Shown here: piece by piece, positions 1 through 7,004 of the stretch
Layout of the letters: each line of letters begins with the position of its first letter
How positions within the stretch are numbered: position 1 is the stretch's first letter
DNA from: Treponema sp.
Lineage (GTDB): Bacteria > Spirochaetota > Spirochaetia > Treponematales > Breznakiellaceae
Direction: 5' to 3'
Assembly (NCBI GenBank): GCA_031288815.1
Contig: JAITQR010000050.1
Location: forward strand, 1 to 21,709
DNA length: 21,709 bases
Notes under the pieces: model-generated
Databases searched by the model: none
The model's input: only the letters and a program-made list of their open reading frames with translations
Told to the model about the DNA's origin: nothing
Program-made: the position numbers and the translations under genes

Positions 1-713
1 TCCCCGGCTTCGGGCAGGAGGACGATCCGGCCAAGGGCCGGGGAGATCTGCACGATGGCGGTATATTCGGCGGCGGGGGCGGAAATTCCCAGGGGAAAGA
101 TACCGGCGGATTCCAGCAAAAAGGCGCAGTTCAGGCTGAAGCCCCCGATGGAGGGCAGGGGGCCTTCCGCCTCTACCCGGAGGGGGGTAAGAATCGGGTA
201 GATCTCGTTCATGAAGTAAGATTCCAGGTAGTCCCGCTGTTCCGGCGTCCAGTCCTCCGGCCGGGCCAGCACAAGCCCGCCCCCGGCAAGGGCGGGAAAC
301 ACCTCTTCCTTAAGGCAGCGGTACTGTTGATCGATAATCAGACGGATCTTTTCGGAGCAGCGTTTGAGCAGATCCGCCATACTAAGACCCGAGGGATCGG
401 CCGCCGTAGCAGCGGCGCCCTCCCCCGGACCGCGCCCGGATCGGCCTTCCCCCCCGGCGGCCCGGATGGCCCGTTTTATGGCGGCCACCCGAACCATAAA
501 GAATTCGTCCAGGTTGGAAGACACGATGGAGAGGAAGCGGAAACGTTCCAGGGGGGGGAGATCCTTCCGGAGACCCTCCTCCAGCACCCTTGCGTTGAAG
601 TCTATCCAGGAAAGATCCCGGTTAATGAAACCGGCGGCCCCGGAAAGAGAGGAAGGCATGGATAAGGAGGCGGGCGCGGTGTTTTGTCCGCCGCCGCCGT
701 TTTTTCCCGTCAT
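1..713 (-). CDS. ppk: Polyphosphate kinase, N-terminal part (runs off the left edge)
   Basis: PPK1 transfers the terminal phosphate of ATP reversibly onto polyphosphate chains. About 237 codons are present, and the C-terminal catalytic domains with the phosphorylated histidine lie outside the window. The reverse-strand translation has the family's N-domain signature near residues 29-80: FINRDLSWIDFNARVLEE, then SSNLDEFFMVRVAAIKRA, followed further on by a MNEIYPILTPL-like segment. The start is the ATG at 711-713, 10 nt downstream of the exopolyphosphatase stop, preceded by a modest AGGGG. A later ATG at 657-659 (MPSSLS) would still keep the whole domain. The first ~28 residues are Gly/Ser/Ala-rich and look non-conserved, and an Ala/Gly-rich insert near residues 85-108 is not typical of the family as I remember it. 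An eight-C run on the coding strand (G at 551-558) falls at codons 51-54. Co-transcription with the upstream exopolyphosphatase is likely. Confidence 0.93.
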   Translation of the reverse strand, partial: MTGKNGGGGQNTAPASLSMPSSLSGAAGFINRDLSWIDFNARVLEEGLRKDLPPLERFRFLSIVSSNLDEFFMVRVAAIKRAIRAAGGEGRSGRGPGEGAAATAADPSGLSMADLLKRCSEKIRLIIDQQYRCLKEEVFPALAGGGLVLARPEDWTPEQRDYLESYFMNEIYPILTPLRVEAEGPLPSIGGFSLNCAFLLESAGIFPLGISAPAAEYTAIVQISPALGRIVLLPEAG

Positions 714-723
714 AAACTAACCC

Positions 724-2319
724 CTAACTCAAAACAACTTTGTAGCCAAATACATCCTGAAACATGCCCGCCTTTTCCTCAAGCCCGATAAGTTCCAGGC
801 TGAGATCGTGTACCCCCTCCTGGGGCCGCAGCACCAGGCTTTCGCCCCGCTTTTCAACAGTAACGCTGCGGATGTTTTGGGAATGTCCCCGGTCCAGGGC
901 GTCCGCCACCCGGAGTATGGATGCCATCTTGAGTACCAGAACCCGTTCCTCCCGCTGCAGGGCGATATAGTCGATATCCCTGTCCTGGGGGGGCGGCCCC
1001 CGGTGGTAGCGGATCACGTTGGCGATGATCGCAAGTTCCTCCTGGTGAAGGCCGAAGATCTCCGAATTGGCGACAATGTACTGGCCGTGGAGCTGATGGC
1101 CCGAATTCTTGATGTACTTGCCGATATCGTGAAGGATCGCCGCGGTTTCCAGCATCATCCGTTCCCGGCGGTTCATGCCGTGCTCGCGGGTCAGGGCGTC
1201 AAAGAGAAACATGCAGAGTTTCGCCACCTGCAGGTTATGCGCCTCGTCGAAATGATAGCGCCGCCCCAGGTTTACCGCGCCGGCGACGATCTGGGAGTAG
1301 AATTCCTCCTGCAGTTCGCTTTCCACCCCCATGGCAAGATCCAGCAGGTAGCCTTCCCGGATGGATACCAGGGGAACCACCACTTTGGCCCCGTGGGTCT
1401 GCTCCAGAAGCAGCTTGTAGACCTGCATACCCGAAACAAAACCTTCCGTCTCCTCGTAGGAAATGTGGAAACGCTGCACACATTCCTCTATCCCGTAGCT
1501 GTCCACTTTTTCCGCGAAGGCGATAAAATCGTCCCGGTTAATGATCCTGCTGTACTCGTTAAGCTCCGTACCGACCAGGGACGCCGCGATCCGGGCGTCG
1601 GAGCCCAGGGCCACAAAGGTTCTGACATGGGCAAGATCCATTTCGGCGTTGAGGAAACCCATGGTGTTCCGGAGGTTTTCCCGCATAAAACGCCCCTGGG
1701 AGTACCCTGTCCCCCGGCTCCGGCGGAACTGCCGGTCTATCATGATGGTCCCCCAGCGCAGGCTGTGGGCGGCCACCATCTTGCCCCGGCGGAGCAGCAT
1801 CAGCTCCGTGGAACCGCCGCCTACCTCGATGATCATGGAATTGGCCCGCCAGAAGATAGGGAGATCCTGCTTCAGGACAAAACGCACCGCCAGGTATATG
1901 AGCCGGTTTTCCTCGATGCCCTCCACGATGAGCAGGGAAAAACCGGTCTCCTGCTTTACCCGGTCGACGAATACGTCCCGGTTCCTGGCGACCCGCAGGG
2001 CGCTGGTGCCGATTACGTGGATGTTCTCCGGGACAATTTCCCAGCCCCGCAGGAGTTCCCGGAAATTATGCAGCACCGAAAGACATTCCAGAAAGGATTC
2101 CCGGCTTATCTCCCCGGTGGTAAACACATCCCAGCCCAGGGTAACGGGCCTTCCCGCCCGATCCACTTCCCGCCAGCCCCCCTCTCCCGATTCCGTGAAT
2201 CTTTGACCCGAAACGTCGCGCTTGTTCCCGAACACCCCGCCGCCGGGAAAGATCTCCGCCACCAGGAGCCTTATGCCGGTGGAGCCGATTTCGATAACCG
2301 CGACAAGGCCGCTTTTCAT
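724..2319 (-). CDS. ppx: Exopolyphosphatase / Ppx-GppA phosphatase with C-terminal HD domain
   Basis: Members of this family hydrolyse terminal phosphates of polyphosphate, or pppGpp to ppGpp, in the cytoplasm. The 531-residue protein has the actin-like ATPase fold signatures: a phosphate-1 motif at residues 7-20 (AVIEIGSTGIRLLV) and a phosphate-2 motif with EVGGGST at 165-171. The C-terminal third carries an HD-type metal site (ILHDIGKYIK, His397-Asp398), as in the long E. coli-type Ppx/GppA proteins. The first motif reads EIGSTGIR where most relatives have DxGSNSxR, so the usual Asp is Glu and the Asn is Thr. The ATG at 2317-2319 has no Shine-Dalgarno sequence and sits 3 nt beyond the expected start of transcription from the promoter at 2329-2357, so the mRNA may be leaderless. 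ppk follows 10 nt downstream, which supports a polyphosphate role over a pure pppGpp role. I am sure of the family and less sure which substrate dominates. Confidence 0.92.
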   Translation of the reverse strand: MKSGLVAVIEIGSTGIRLLVAEIFPGGGVFGNKRDVSGQRFTESGEGGWREVDRAGRPVTLGWDVFTTGEISRESFLECLSVLHNFRELLRGWEIVPENIHVIGTSALRVARNRDVFVDRVKQETGFSLLIVEGIEENRLIYLAVRFVLKQDLPIFWRANSMIIEVGGGSTELMLLRRGKMVAAHSLRWGTIMIDRQFRRSRGTGYSQGRFMRENLRNTMGFLNAEMDLAHVRTFVALGSDARIAASLVGTELNEYSRIINRDDFIAFAEKVDSYGIEECVQRFHISYEETEGFVSGMQVYKLLLEQTHGAKVVVPLVSIREGYLLDLAMGVESELQEEFYSQIVAGAVNLGRRYHFDEAHNLQVAKLCMFLFDALTREHGMNRRERMMLETAAILHDIGKYIKNSGHQLHGQYIVANSEIFGLHQEELAIIANVIRYHRGPPPQDRDIDYIALQREERVLVLKMASILRVADALDRGHSQNIRSVTVEKRGESLVLRPQEGVHDLSLELIGLEEKAGMFQDVFGYKVVLS

Positions 2320-2328
2320 AAGAATCTA

Positions 2329-2357
2329 ATTATCGGAGGATGGGGAGAAAGGATCAA
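2329..2357 (-). promoter_or_regulatory. Putative sigma-70 promoter of the ppx-ppk operon
   Basis: On the minus strand, TTGATC (2352-2357) and GATAAT (2329-2334) are separated by exactly 17 nt. The predicted start near 2321-2322 lies only a few bases before the ppx ATG. Position and spacing are good. The boxes match consensus at 4/6 and 5/6. Confidence 0.55.
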
Positions 2358-2432
2358 TACAAACCTGGGTCCTGGTAATGTAACCGGACTCTAAGGCCCG
2401 TGGTAGTGGCCCCTTTCTCCGCCCCGCGCGGT

Positions 2433-2630
2433 CTACGTACGGCTCAAGAGCCGTATGGCTTTTGTCTGCCGGATAAGCCGGGCCGTTTCGTCAAAGCCGC
2501 ACCCGGAAATATTCAACATGATGGCGGCAGGTTTTCCCTTGTCGGTAATCACCAGTTCTCCATCCCTGGCCAGCTTTTCCCAGGTTTTCCGGGGAGAGGC
2601 GCTCAATTCAAGGACCGTCAAAAATTCCAT
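2433..2630 (-). CDS. Short Phd/YefM-type antitoxin, probably truncated and orphan
   Basis: The 65-residue product begins MEFLTVLELSASPRKTWEKL and continues GELVITDKGKPAAIML. This is the N-terminal fold of Phd/YefM antitoxins, which dimerise, bind their own promoter and neutralise a RelE/Doc-type toxin through a flexible C-terminal tail. A GGAAG lies 6 nt before the ATG. The family usually has about 80-95 residues; here the neutralising tail stops after RLIRQTKAIRLLSRT, and the DNA downstream (2320-2432) encodes no toxin in any frame I can read. The gene is therefore either a decayed antitoxin or one acting on a toxin elsewhere. The neighbouring genes (glycosidase upstream, ppx downstream) are unrelated. 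Its minus-strand orientation and short spacing to ppx could allow read-through. Confidence 0.6.
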   Translation of the reverse strand: MEFLTVLELSASPRKTWEKLARDGELVITDKGKPAAIMLNISGCGFDETARLIRQTKAIRLLSRT

Positions 2631-2666
2631 TTTGTACTTCCAACAATTTTTTTTAATACTTGAGCT

Positions 2667-2699
2667 TGTTCCAAAAGCTGAAGTTTTGGAACAGCCTCA
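2667..2699. repeat. 33-bp palindromic intergenic repeat, copy 1
   Basis: Arms TGTTCCAAAA (2667-2676) and TTTTGGAACA (2684-2693) form a perfect 10-bp stem with a 7-nt loop. They are followed by GCCTCA. The full 33 bases recur without a mismatch at 6945-6977. A looser relative (GGCTGTTTCAAAGC...) starts at 2731. It lacks a T-tract, so it looks like a REP-type element rather than a classical terminator. Confidence 0.8.
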
Positions 2700-2782
2700 C
2701 TTAAAATATTATCGGCTTATTATCCAATAAGGCTGTTTCAAAGCCGTAAGTTTTTCGAAATAACTACCAGAGATTAAACGAT

Positions 2783-4237
2783 TTAGCTGTTATTGTTGGA
2801 TACGCCCGCTTTCAGCTTATCGATCAGCATCGAGCACTTCCCGGAAGGGATGGGCAGGGTTTTTTTCTTCTTCCCCAGGATATTGATTGTAAAGTAGTAA
2901 AGCTTTTCACTTTCCATGTGGATCTCCCAGCCCCGGCCGCTCTTGTTGGAAAGGATAGTGATCATGTTTTTTTTAAGGGAGAGGTTCTCCACCCCCATGA
3001 TCTCCAGGCTGGGGATTATCCAGTCCACGGTCTTGCGGGGAAGGGAGATAAAGAGCCCCACGATATTTTCGATGGTCAGACAGATGGTAGACAGGGCGTC
3101 GTAAGTCAGATACTGAGACCGGGGGAAACCGTTCTGTTCCGGCCAGCGGGCGGGCCCCTCTTTTAAGGGAAGGTAGGCTTCCCAAAGGTTCCCCTTGTGG
3201 TGGTTCCCGTCGTGGCTCATGGAATCCAGCACAAAGTAGAGGTGGCGAATGGCGCATTCCCGGGCCAGATCCCAGCGGTGGTAACGTTCAAGCCCCTTGA
3301 TCACCATGAAGGTAAGGTGGGGAAAGACCGATCCCCGGAAACCGTCCCCGTTTTCGTTGAAGGAGCTCTCGTTTACCGCCAGGGAGGGGAACGGGTGGGG
3401 GGAACCGAAGTACAGGGGGTCGGAAAGCTTCGTGATGATCCGCTCCGCCTTGTCGTCGTTGGGAATTTCCGCCAGGAGGGCCCAGTACGCGCCGATGGTC
3501 TTTACCGGGAGCCGCTTTTCGTTTTGGTCGATGTCGCAGTAAAAGCCCTCGCCGGGATCCCACATCAGGGTATTGATCCGGGTCTTGAGGGAAAAGTAAT
3601 GCTTTTTGTAGTGGAAACTTGCCTCTTTGTCGTTAAGAATATCCGCCAGGGCGGACATATAGAGCACGTTAATAGCCATCATGGTGTTAAAGTCCATGGG
3701 ATAGGCCGCGTTTTCCCGGGGGGAATTGCCCATGCCGCTGGCGGAAAGGGGAGGGCTGTAGAGACCGTTTGGCTTTCTGAAGACCGAATCTATCCAATCG
3801 GTGTATTTGTGGAGGATGGGGAGCACGTCTTTTACCCGCTTTTTGTTGGCCGTCTTGTGGTACAGGTTGTACTCCGCCCAGGCGAAAAGGGGTATCCCCA
3901 GACCTTCGGGATTATCCTCGTCCAGTATGGGCAGCCCGGTAAGCACGTCGTAGGCGGAACGGATTGCCCCGTCGCTCTCCTGGCGGCTGTAAAAGAGATC
4001 CAGCGTGGGATGGGCCTGGTAGATCCGGTTTGAATAGACAAGAAAAAAAGACGAAAAAATAGCGTCGGTCTGCTGAACCACGGGGCTTCCCGGATACGAG
4101 AAAAATTTCCCCTCGATTCCTCCGCCCTGCTCACTGCCCGGGTTCCAGCAGTCCTGAATCCATGCCCAGGTTTTGTCGTAGATATCGACAAAATCCTGGT
4201 CATAGAAGTGAATTTTGGGGAAATCTCGCCTTGTCAC
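2783..4237 (-). CDS. (alpha/alpha)6-barrel glycoside hydrolase-like protein (GH63/GH37 clan, MGH1-like)
   Basis: The 484-residue protein has no signal peptide or membrane segment, so it is predicted cytoplasmic. It resembles the GH63/mannosylglycerate-hydrolase-like group of inverting alpha-glycosidases. Recognisable landmarks are SGMGNSPREN (from residue 167), where relatives read SGMDxSPR; MDFNTMMAINVLYMSAL; GDGFRGSVFPHLTFMVIKGLERY, matching the usual YWRGPxWP block; and NLWEAYLP, whose Glu353 fits the catalytic base. The expected general-acid Asp is Gly170 (codon GGC), so activity is doubtful unless another residue substitutes. The start is the GTG at 4235-4237, chosen because GAGGAG precedes it by 8 nt; an overlapping ATG just upstream is out of frame. 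The last ~75 residues form a beta-rich tail. It is divergent from the GatB-asparaginase fusion. The substrate is unknown; a trehalase-like or other alpha-glucoside role is possible. Confidence 0.75.
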   Translation of the reverse strand: MTRRDFPKIHFYDQDFVDIYDKTWAWIQDCWNPGSEQGGGIEGKFFSYPGSPVVQQTDAIFSSFFLVYSNRIYQAHPTLDLFYSRQESDGAIRSAYDVLTGLPILDEDNPEGLGIPLFAWAEYNLYHKTANKKRVKDVLPILHKYTDWIDSVFRKPNGLYSPPLSASGMGNSPRENAAYPMDFNTMMAINVLYMSALADILNDKEASFHYKKHYFSLKTRINTLMWDPGEGFYCDIDQNEKRLPVKTIGAYWALLAEIPNDDKAERIITKLSDPLYFGSPHPFPSLAVNESSFNENGDGFRGSVFPHLTFMVIKGLERYHRWDLARECAIRHLYFVLDSMSHDGNHHKGNLWEAYLPLKEGPARWPEQNGFPRSQYLTYDALSTICLTIENIVGLFISLPRKTVDWIIPSLEIMGVENLSLKKNMITILSNKSGRGWEIHMESEKLYYFTINILGKKKKTLPIPSGKCSMLIDKLKAGVSNNNS

Positions 4238-4468
4238 CCGCTTTTCTCCTCATGAAAAACACTTTCCGAAGGGTTTTCCAACGACTTTTTGGTCTGTATA
4301 TATTCAATCGAGGGTACTCCATGCCGTTTAAAAAGTCAAATTTTCGGCATTGGTATTCCCTTTCCCGGTTTTCGTTCCCTTCCCCGATCTTTTACTATTA
4401 TTGTTTCTTTATTTGCTTTATTATACATTCGCCATGATAAATTTTCCATTAAATTTTTGGGGAAAAAG
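4238..4468. promoter_or_regulatory. Divergent intergenic region, with a candidate promoter at 4401-4427
   Basis: These 231 nt separate the divergent glycosidase-like and GatB-asparaginase genes and are clearly AT-rich. On the plus strand TTGTTT (4401-4406) and TATACA (4422-4427) are 15 nt apart, a short but usable spacing, and would drive the fusion gene. On the minus strand an AT-rich TATATA near 4307-4312 could serve the glycosidase gene, but no good -35 was found. Confidence 0.35.
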
Positions 4469-6925
4469 GTGTTAAAGCCCTATATTTCTTTGGAAACCCG
4501 TATATTGCTGCCCACCGCCGCCAAAACTTTCTGTCCCTGCGGCCCCGGGGAATCCTGCCCCGTTTGCCGGGGGGAAGGGGGGGAACCGGGGCTGAACCCC
4601 CTGGCCTTTCGTAAAGCCGCCCTCCTTATCCGGGGCCTAAGCGGCGTCCTTGTCCCGGAGGTTCCTTACGAACTGAATGTCCGGCTTCCCCCGGAATTTT
4701 CCGATCCCCTGAACCAGAAGCCTCCGGTAAATCTTTCCCTTTTTTCCCTGAAACTTGGAAGGGGCGCCTATATCGACATCATGTTCCACCGCCGGAAGAA
4801 GCGGGTGGAGATTCCCGAAATACGTATCGAAGAGGACGCCGGCCGGCTGATTCGGGAGCGGGGAGAGGTAAGGATGGACTACTCCCGGGCGGGCATGCCT
4901 TCCATCCGGATCAGGACCGCGCCGGCCTTTGAGATAGGGGAAGAGACCGAGGTCTTCCTCTCCAGCCTGCGCCGCCGGATTCAGTACCTGGAAATCATGT
5001 CGGGCCTGCCCGAACCGGCCGTTCCGGAATTCCCCTCCCCGGAGGAAAGCGGCGGGCAGCGGGCTGTCCTGGAGAGCCTTATACGCTGCAACGCCTATGT
5101 GGCCATCGCGAGTTACCCCAATCCGCCGGCCGATTTCGTTAAACTGCGGAATCTCAACTCTTTCAACTTTGTTTCCAAGGCGGTGAACGCGGAACTTTCC
5201 CGGCAGGAGAAAATTCTCACCGGGGGAGAGGCCGTGGCGCCGGAAAGCAGAATCTGGAACGAATCGAAAAACGCCTCCGAATTTTTCAAAACCCGGGAAG
5301 GAGGGGAGGGGATCAGGTTTTCCCTGCCCCGGGACATTCCCCCCTTCCGGCCGGATCCGGCAATTCTCGGCGATCCGCCGGCGGAACTTCCCGAGAACCG
5401 CTGCAGGCGGCTGATAAACGACTACGGCCTTACCCAGTTTCAGGCGGAATTCCTCTGCGACGAAAAAAGCCGGGCCGATTACTTTGAGGAAACCGCCGGT
5501 TTCGGCGCGGACAGCCGGGAAGCGGCGCAGTGGATGGCCTCTTTCCTGGTCAAGGAATTTAAGCGCTCGGGGCTCGGCCCCGCCAGGTCCTCCCTGACGC
5601 CGGAACGCTTCGCCCGGATCCTCAGGATGCTGGGAACCCGCCGGATTCACGGGAGCATAGCAAAGCAGCTTATTCCGGAAGCGCTGAAAGAGAACCGGGA
5701 TCCTGAGGATATCATCCGGGAACGGGGCTGGGAGCAGCTTAATGACCGGAAAACCATCGAGGCCATAGTCGGATCGGTAATCCGGGGGAACCCCCAGGAG
5801 GTCGGCCGGATTCGGGAAGGCGATTCGGGGCCGGTACAGTTTCTTGCCGGACTGGTGATGAAAGAATCCGGAGGCCTGGCGGATCCCATCCTGGTAAGGG
5901 ATATTCTGCGGGAGCAGCTCTCGGTTTCCCTGGTCTATGTGCTCTCCATGGGCGGGGCGATATCGGGCCGGGTAGCCGAAGACGGCACGGTGGAGGCCGG
6001 GGACGAGCAGGTTCTGCGGGAACTCCTGGCCCGGAATCCGGAGGAGGAGAGGCCCCAGGTAAGGGTGGAAGCCATACCGGTAAGGCGGATCCTCTCGGAA
6101 GAAATCGTTCCCTCCGACTGGGCTGTTCTGATAGAATCGATAGGGGAAAAACTGAATTCCGGCAACGCCAGGGGCATTGTGATCACCCATGGAACCGACA
6201 CCTTGTCCTACACCGCCCCGCTGCTCTACTGGCTCTTTGCCGACGCCGGGGTCCCCATCGTGGTTGCCGCCTCCTCCACGGCGCCCGGCCAGGGAAGCGA
6301 GGCGGGGGCGACCCTGAAAAGAGCGGTGAACCTGGCGCTGAAGAAGACCAAGGGAGTCTACGTGGTACACGGGGGGAAGGTGCTCTCCCCGCTGAACCTG
6401 AAATTCGAGCGCGTCGGCCGGGACGGCTTCCGCAACTGGAACCAGGGAATCCCGGTCTTTACCGGCGGCTCTTTCCCGAGCGGCGCCCTGGAAACGGATC
6501 GTTACATCCTCTCCCAGCTTCTGGAGGAGGCGGTAAATTCCATCTGCGTGATCCGCATCTATCCGGGACTCCGGGCGGATTACCTGACCGCGCTTATGGA
6601 TCGGGGGGTGAAAAATTTCTTTCTGGAGCTTTTCGATACCGGGACCGCGGGTTTCCGGAAAGGCCCCTACTCCCTCAAAAAGGCTTTTAACGTCGGAAAA
6701 CGCCGGGGAGTCCGTTTCTACTGCAGTTCCCAGCAGGAGGGGCTGGTGGATTTCTCCCTCTACGCCAGATCCCGGGAAATCTGGCGGGAGGGGGCTGTCC
6801 CCATGGGGCCTTACACCACCGAAACCGCGGTGGCCCGCTTCCTGGCGGCCAGTATCATCGCGGACGATGAAAGCGAACGGGCCGAGCTTATGGAAGGATT
6901 GGCGGGGGAGCTTGGCGCGGAATAG
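4469..6925 (+). CDS. GatB/GatE-like amidotransferase module fused to GatD-like asparaginase; likely pseudoenzyme
   Basis: The 818-residue protein joins two halves of a tRNA-dependent amidotransferase. Residues ~5-480 follow GatB/GatE: LETRILL (8-14), a zinc-type Cys quartet (Cys22, 24, 30, 33), EEDAGR (121-126), MDYSRAGMP, LRNLNSF, and a helical/YqeY-like tail. Residues ~486-815 are an L-asparaginase/GatD fold with ITHGTDT (572-578), TAPGQGSEAGATL and Lys645 before RDGFRNWN. Archaeal GatD and GatE are separate proteins. Several catalytic positions look altered: family LEIH is LETR, RCDAN is RCNAY (Asn208), the FYPDLPKGYQ block is absent, DYRYFPEPD is degraded, and the asparaginase nucleophile motif GGT is GGA (Ala497). 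The protein may have lost catalysis and kept tRNA or protein binding. The start is GTG at 4469 with GGGG 6 nt before it; an ATG at 4289 would add 60 unrelated residues. The reading frame is intact throughout, which argues against a pseudogene. Confidence 0.82.
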   Translation: MLKPYISLETRILLPTAAKTFCPCGPGESCPVCRGEGGEPGLNPLAFRKAALLIRGLSGVLVPEVPYELNVRLPPEFSDPLNQKPPVNLSLFSLKLGRGAYIDIMFHRRKKRVEIPEIRIEEDAGRLIRERGEVRMDYSRAGMPSIRIRTAPAFEIGEETEVFLSSLRRRIQYLEIMSGLPEPAVPEFPSPEESGGQRAVLESLIRCNAYVAIASYPNPPADFVKLRNLNSFNFVSKAVNAELSRQEKILTGGEAVAPESRIWNESKNASEFFKTREGGEGIRFSLPRDIPPFRPDPAILGDPPAELPENRCRRLINDYGLTQFQAEFLCDEKSRADYFEETAGFGADSREAAQWMASFLVKEFKRSGLGPARSSLTPERFARILRMLGTRRIHGSIAKQLIPEALKENRDPEDIIRERGWEQLNDRKTIEAIVGSVIRGNPQEVGRIREGDSGPVQFLAGLVMKESGGLADPILVRDILREQLSVSLVYVLSMGGAISGRVAEDGTVEAGDEQVLRELLARNPEEERPQVRVEAIPVRRILSEEIVPSDWAVLIESIGEKLNSGNARGIVITHGTDTLSYTAPLLYWLFADAGVPIVVAASSTAPGQGSEAGATLKRAVNLALKKTKGVYVVHGGKVLSPLNLKFERVGRDGFRNWNQGIPVFTGGSFPSGALETDRYILSQLLEEAVNSICVIRIYPGLRADYLTALMDRGVKNFFLELFDTGTAGFRKGPYSLKKAFNVGKRRGVRFYCSSQQEGLVDFSLYARSREIWREGAVPMGPYTTETAVARFLAASIIADDESERAELMEGLAGELGAE

Positions 6926-6944
6926 GACAAAAATTCAAGGTAAC

Positions 6945-6977
6945 TGTTCCAAAAGCTGAAGTTTTGGAACAGCCTCA
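6945..6977. repeat. 33-bp palindromic intergenic repeat, copy 2
   Basis: This copy is identical over 33 bases to the one at 2667-2699: stem TGTTCCAAAA/TTTTGGAACA, loop GCTGAAG. It lies 19 nt after the stop of the GatB-asparaginase gene, between two convergent genes. A hairpin here could limit read-through in both directions, although no T-tract follows. Confidence 0.8.
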
Positions 6978-7004
6978 GATCTGTATATCGGTCCGCGAAT
7001 CAAG

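Noticed and set aside
808..2394. Long plus-strand open frame opposite the exopolyphosphatase gene
   Set aside because: It is an antisense shadow of a GC-rich gene; the minus-strand product has clear Ppx/GppA motifs while the plus-strand product is Pro/Gly/Arg-rich with none.
4289..4468. Sixty-codon N-terminal extension of the GatB-asparaginase protein
   Set aside because: The extra residues do not resemble GatB, the stretch is AT-rich and contains the likely promoter, and GTG 4469 has a ribosome-binding site directly before the first conserved strand.
4637..6370. Long minus-strand open frame opposite the GatB-asparaginase gene
   Set aside because: It has no recognisable domain, a low-complexity composition and no ribosome-binding site; the sense strand carries two known domains.
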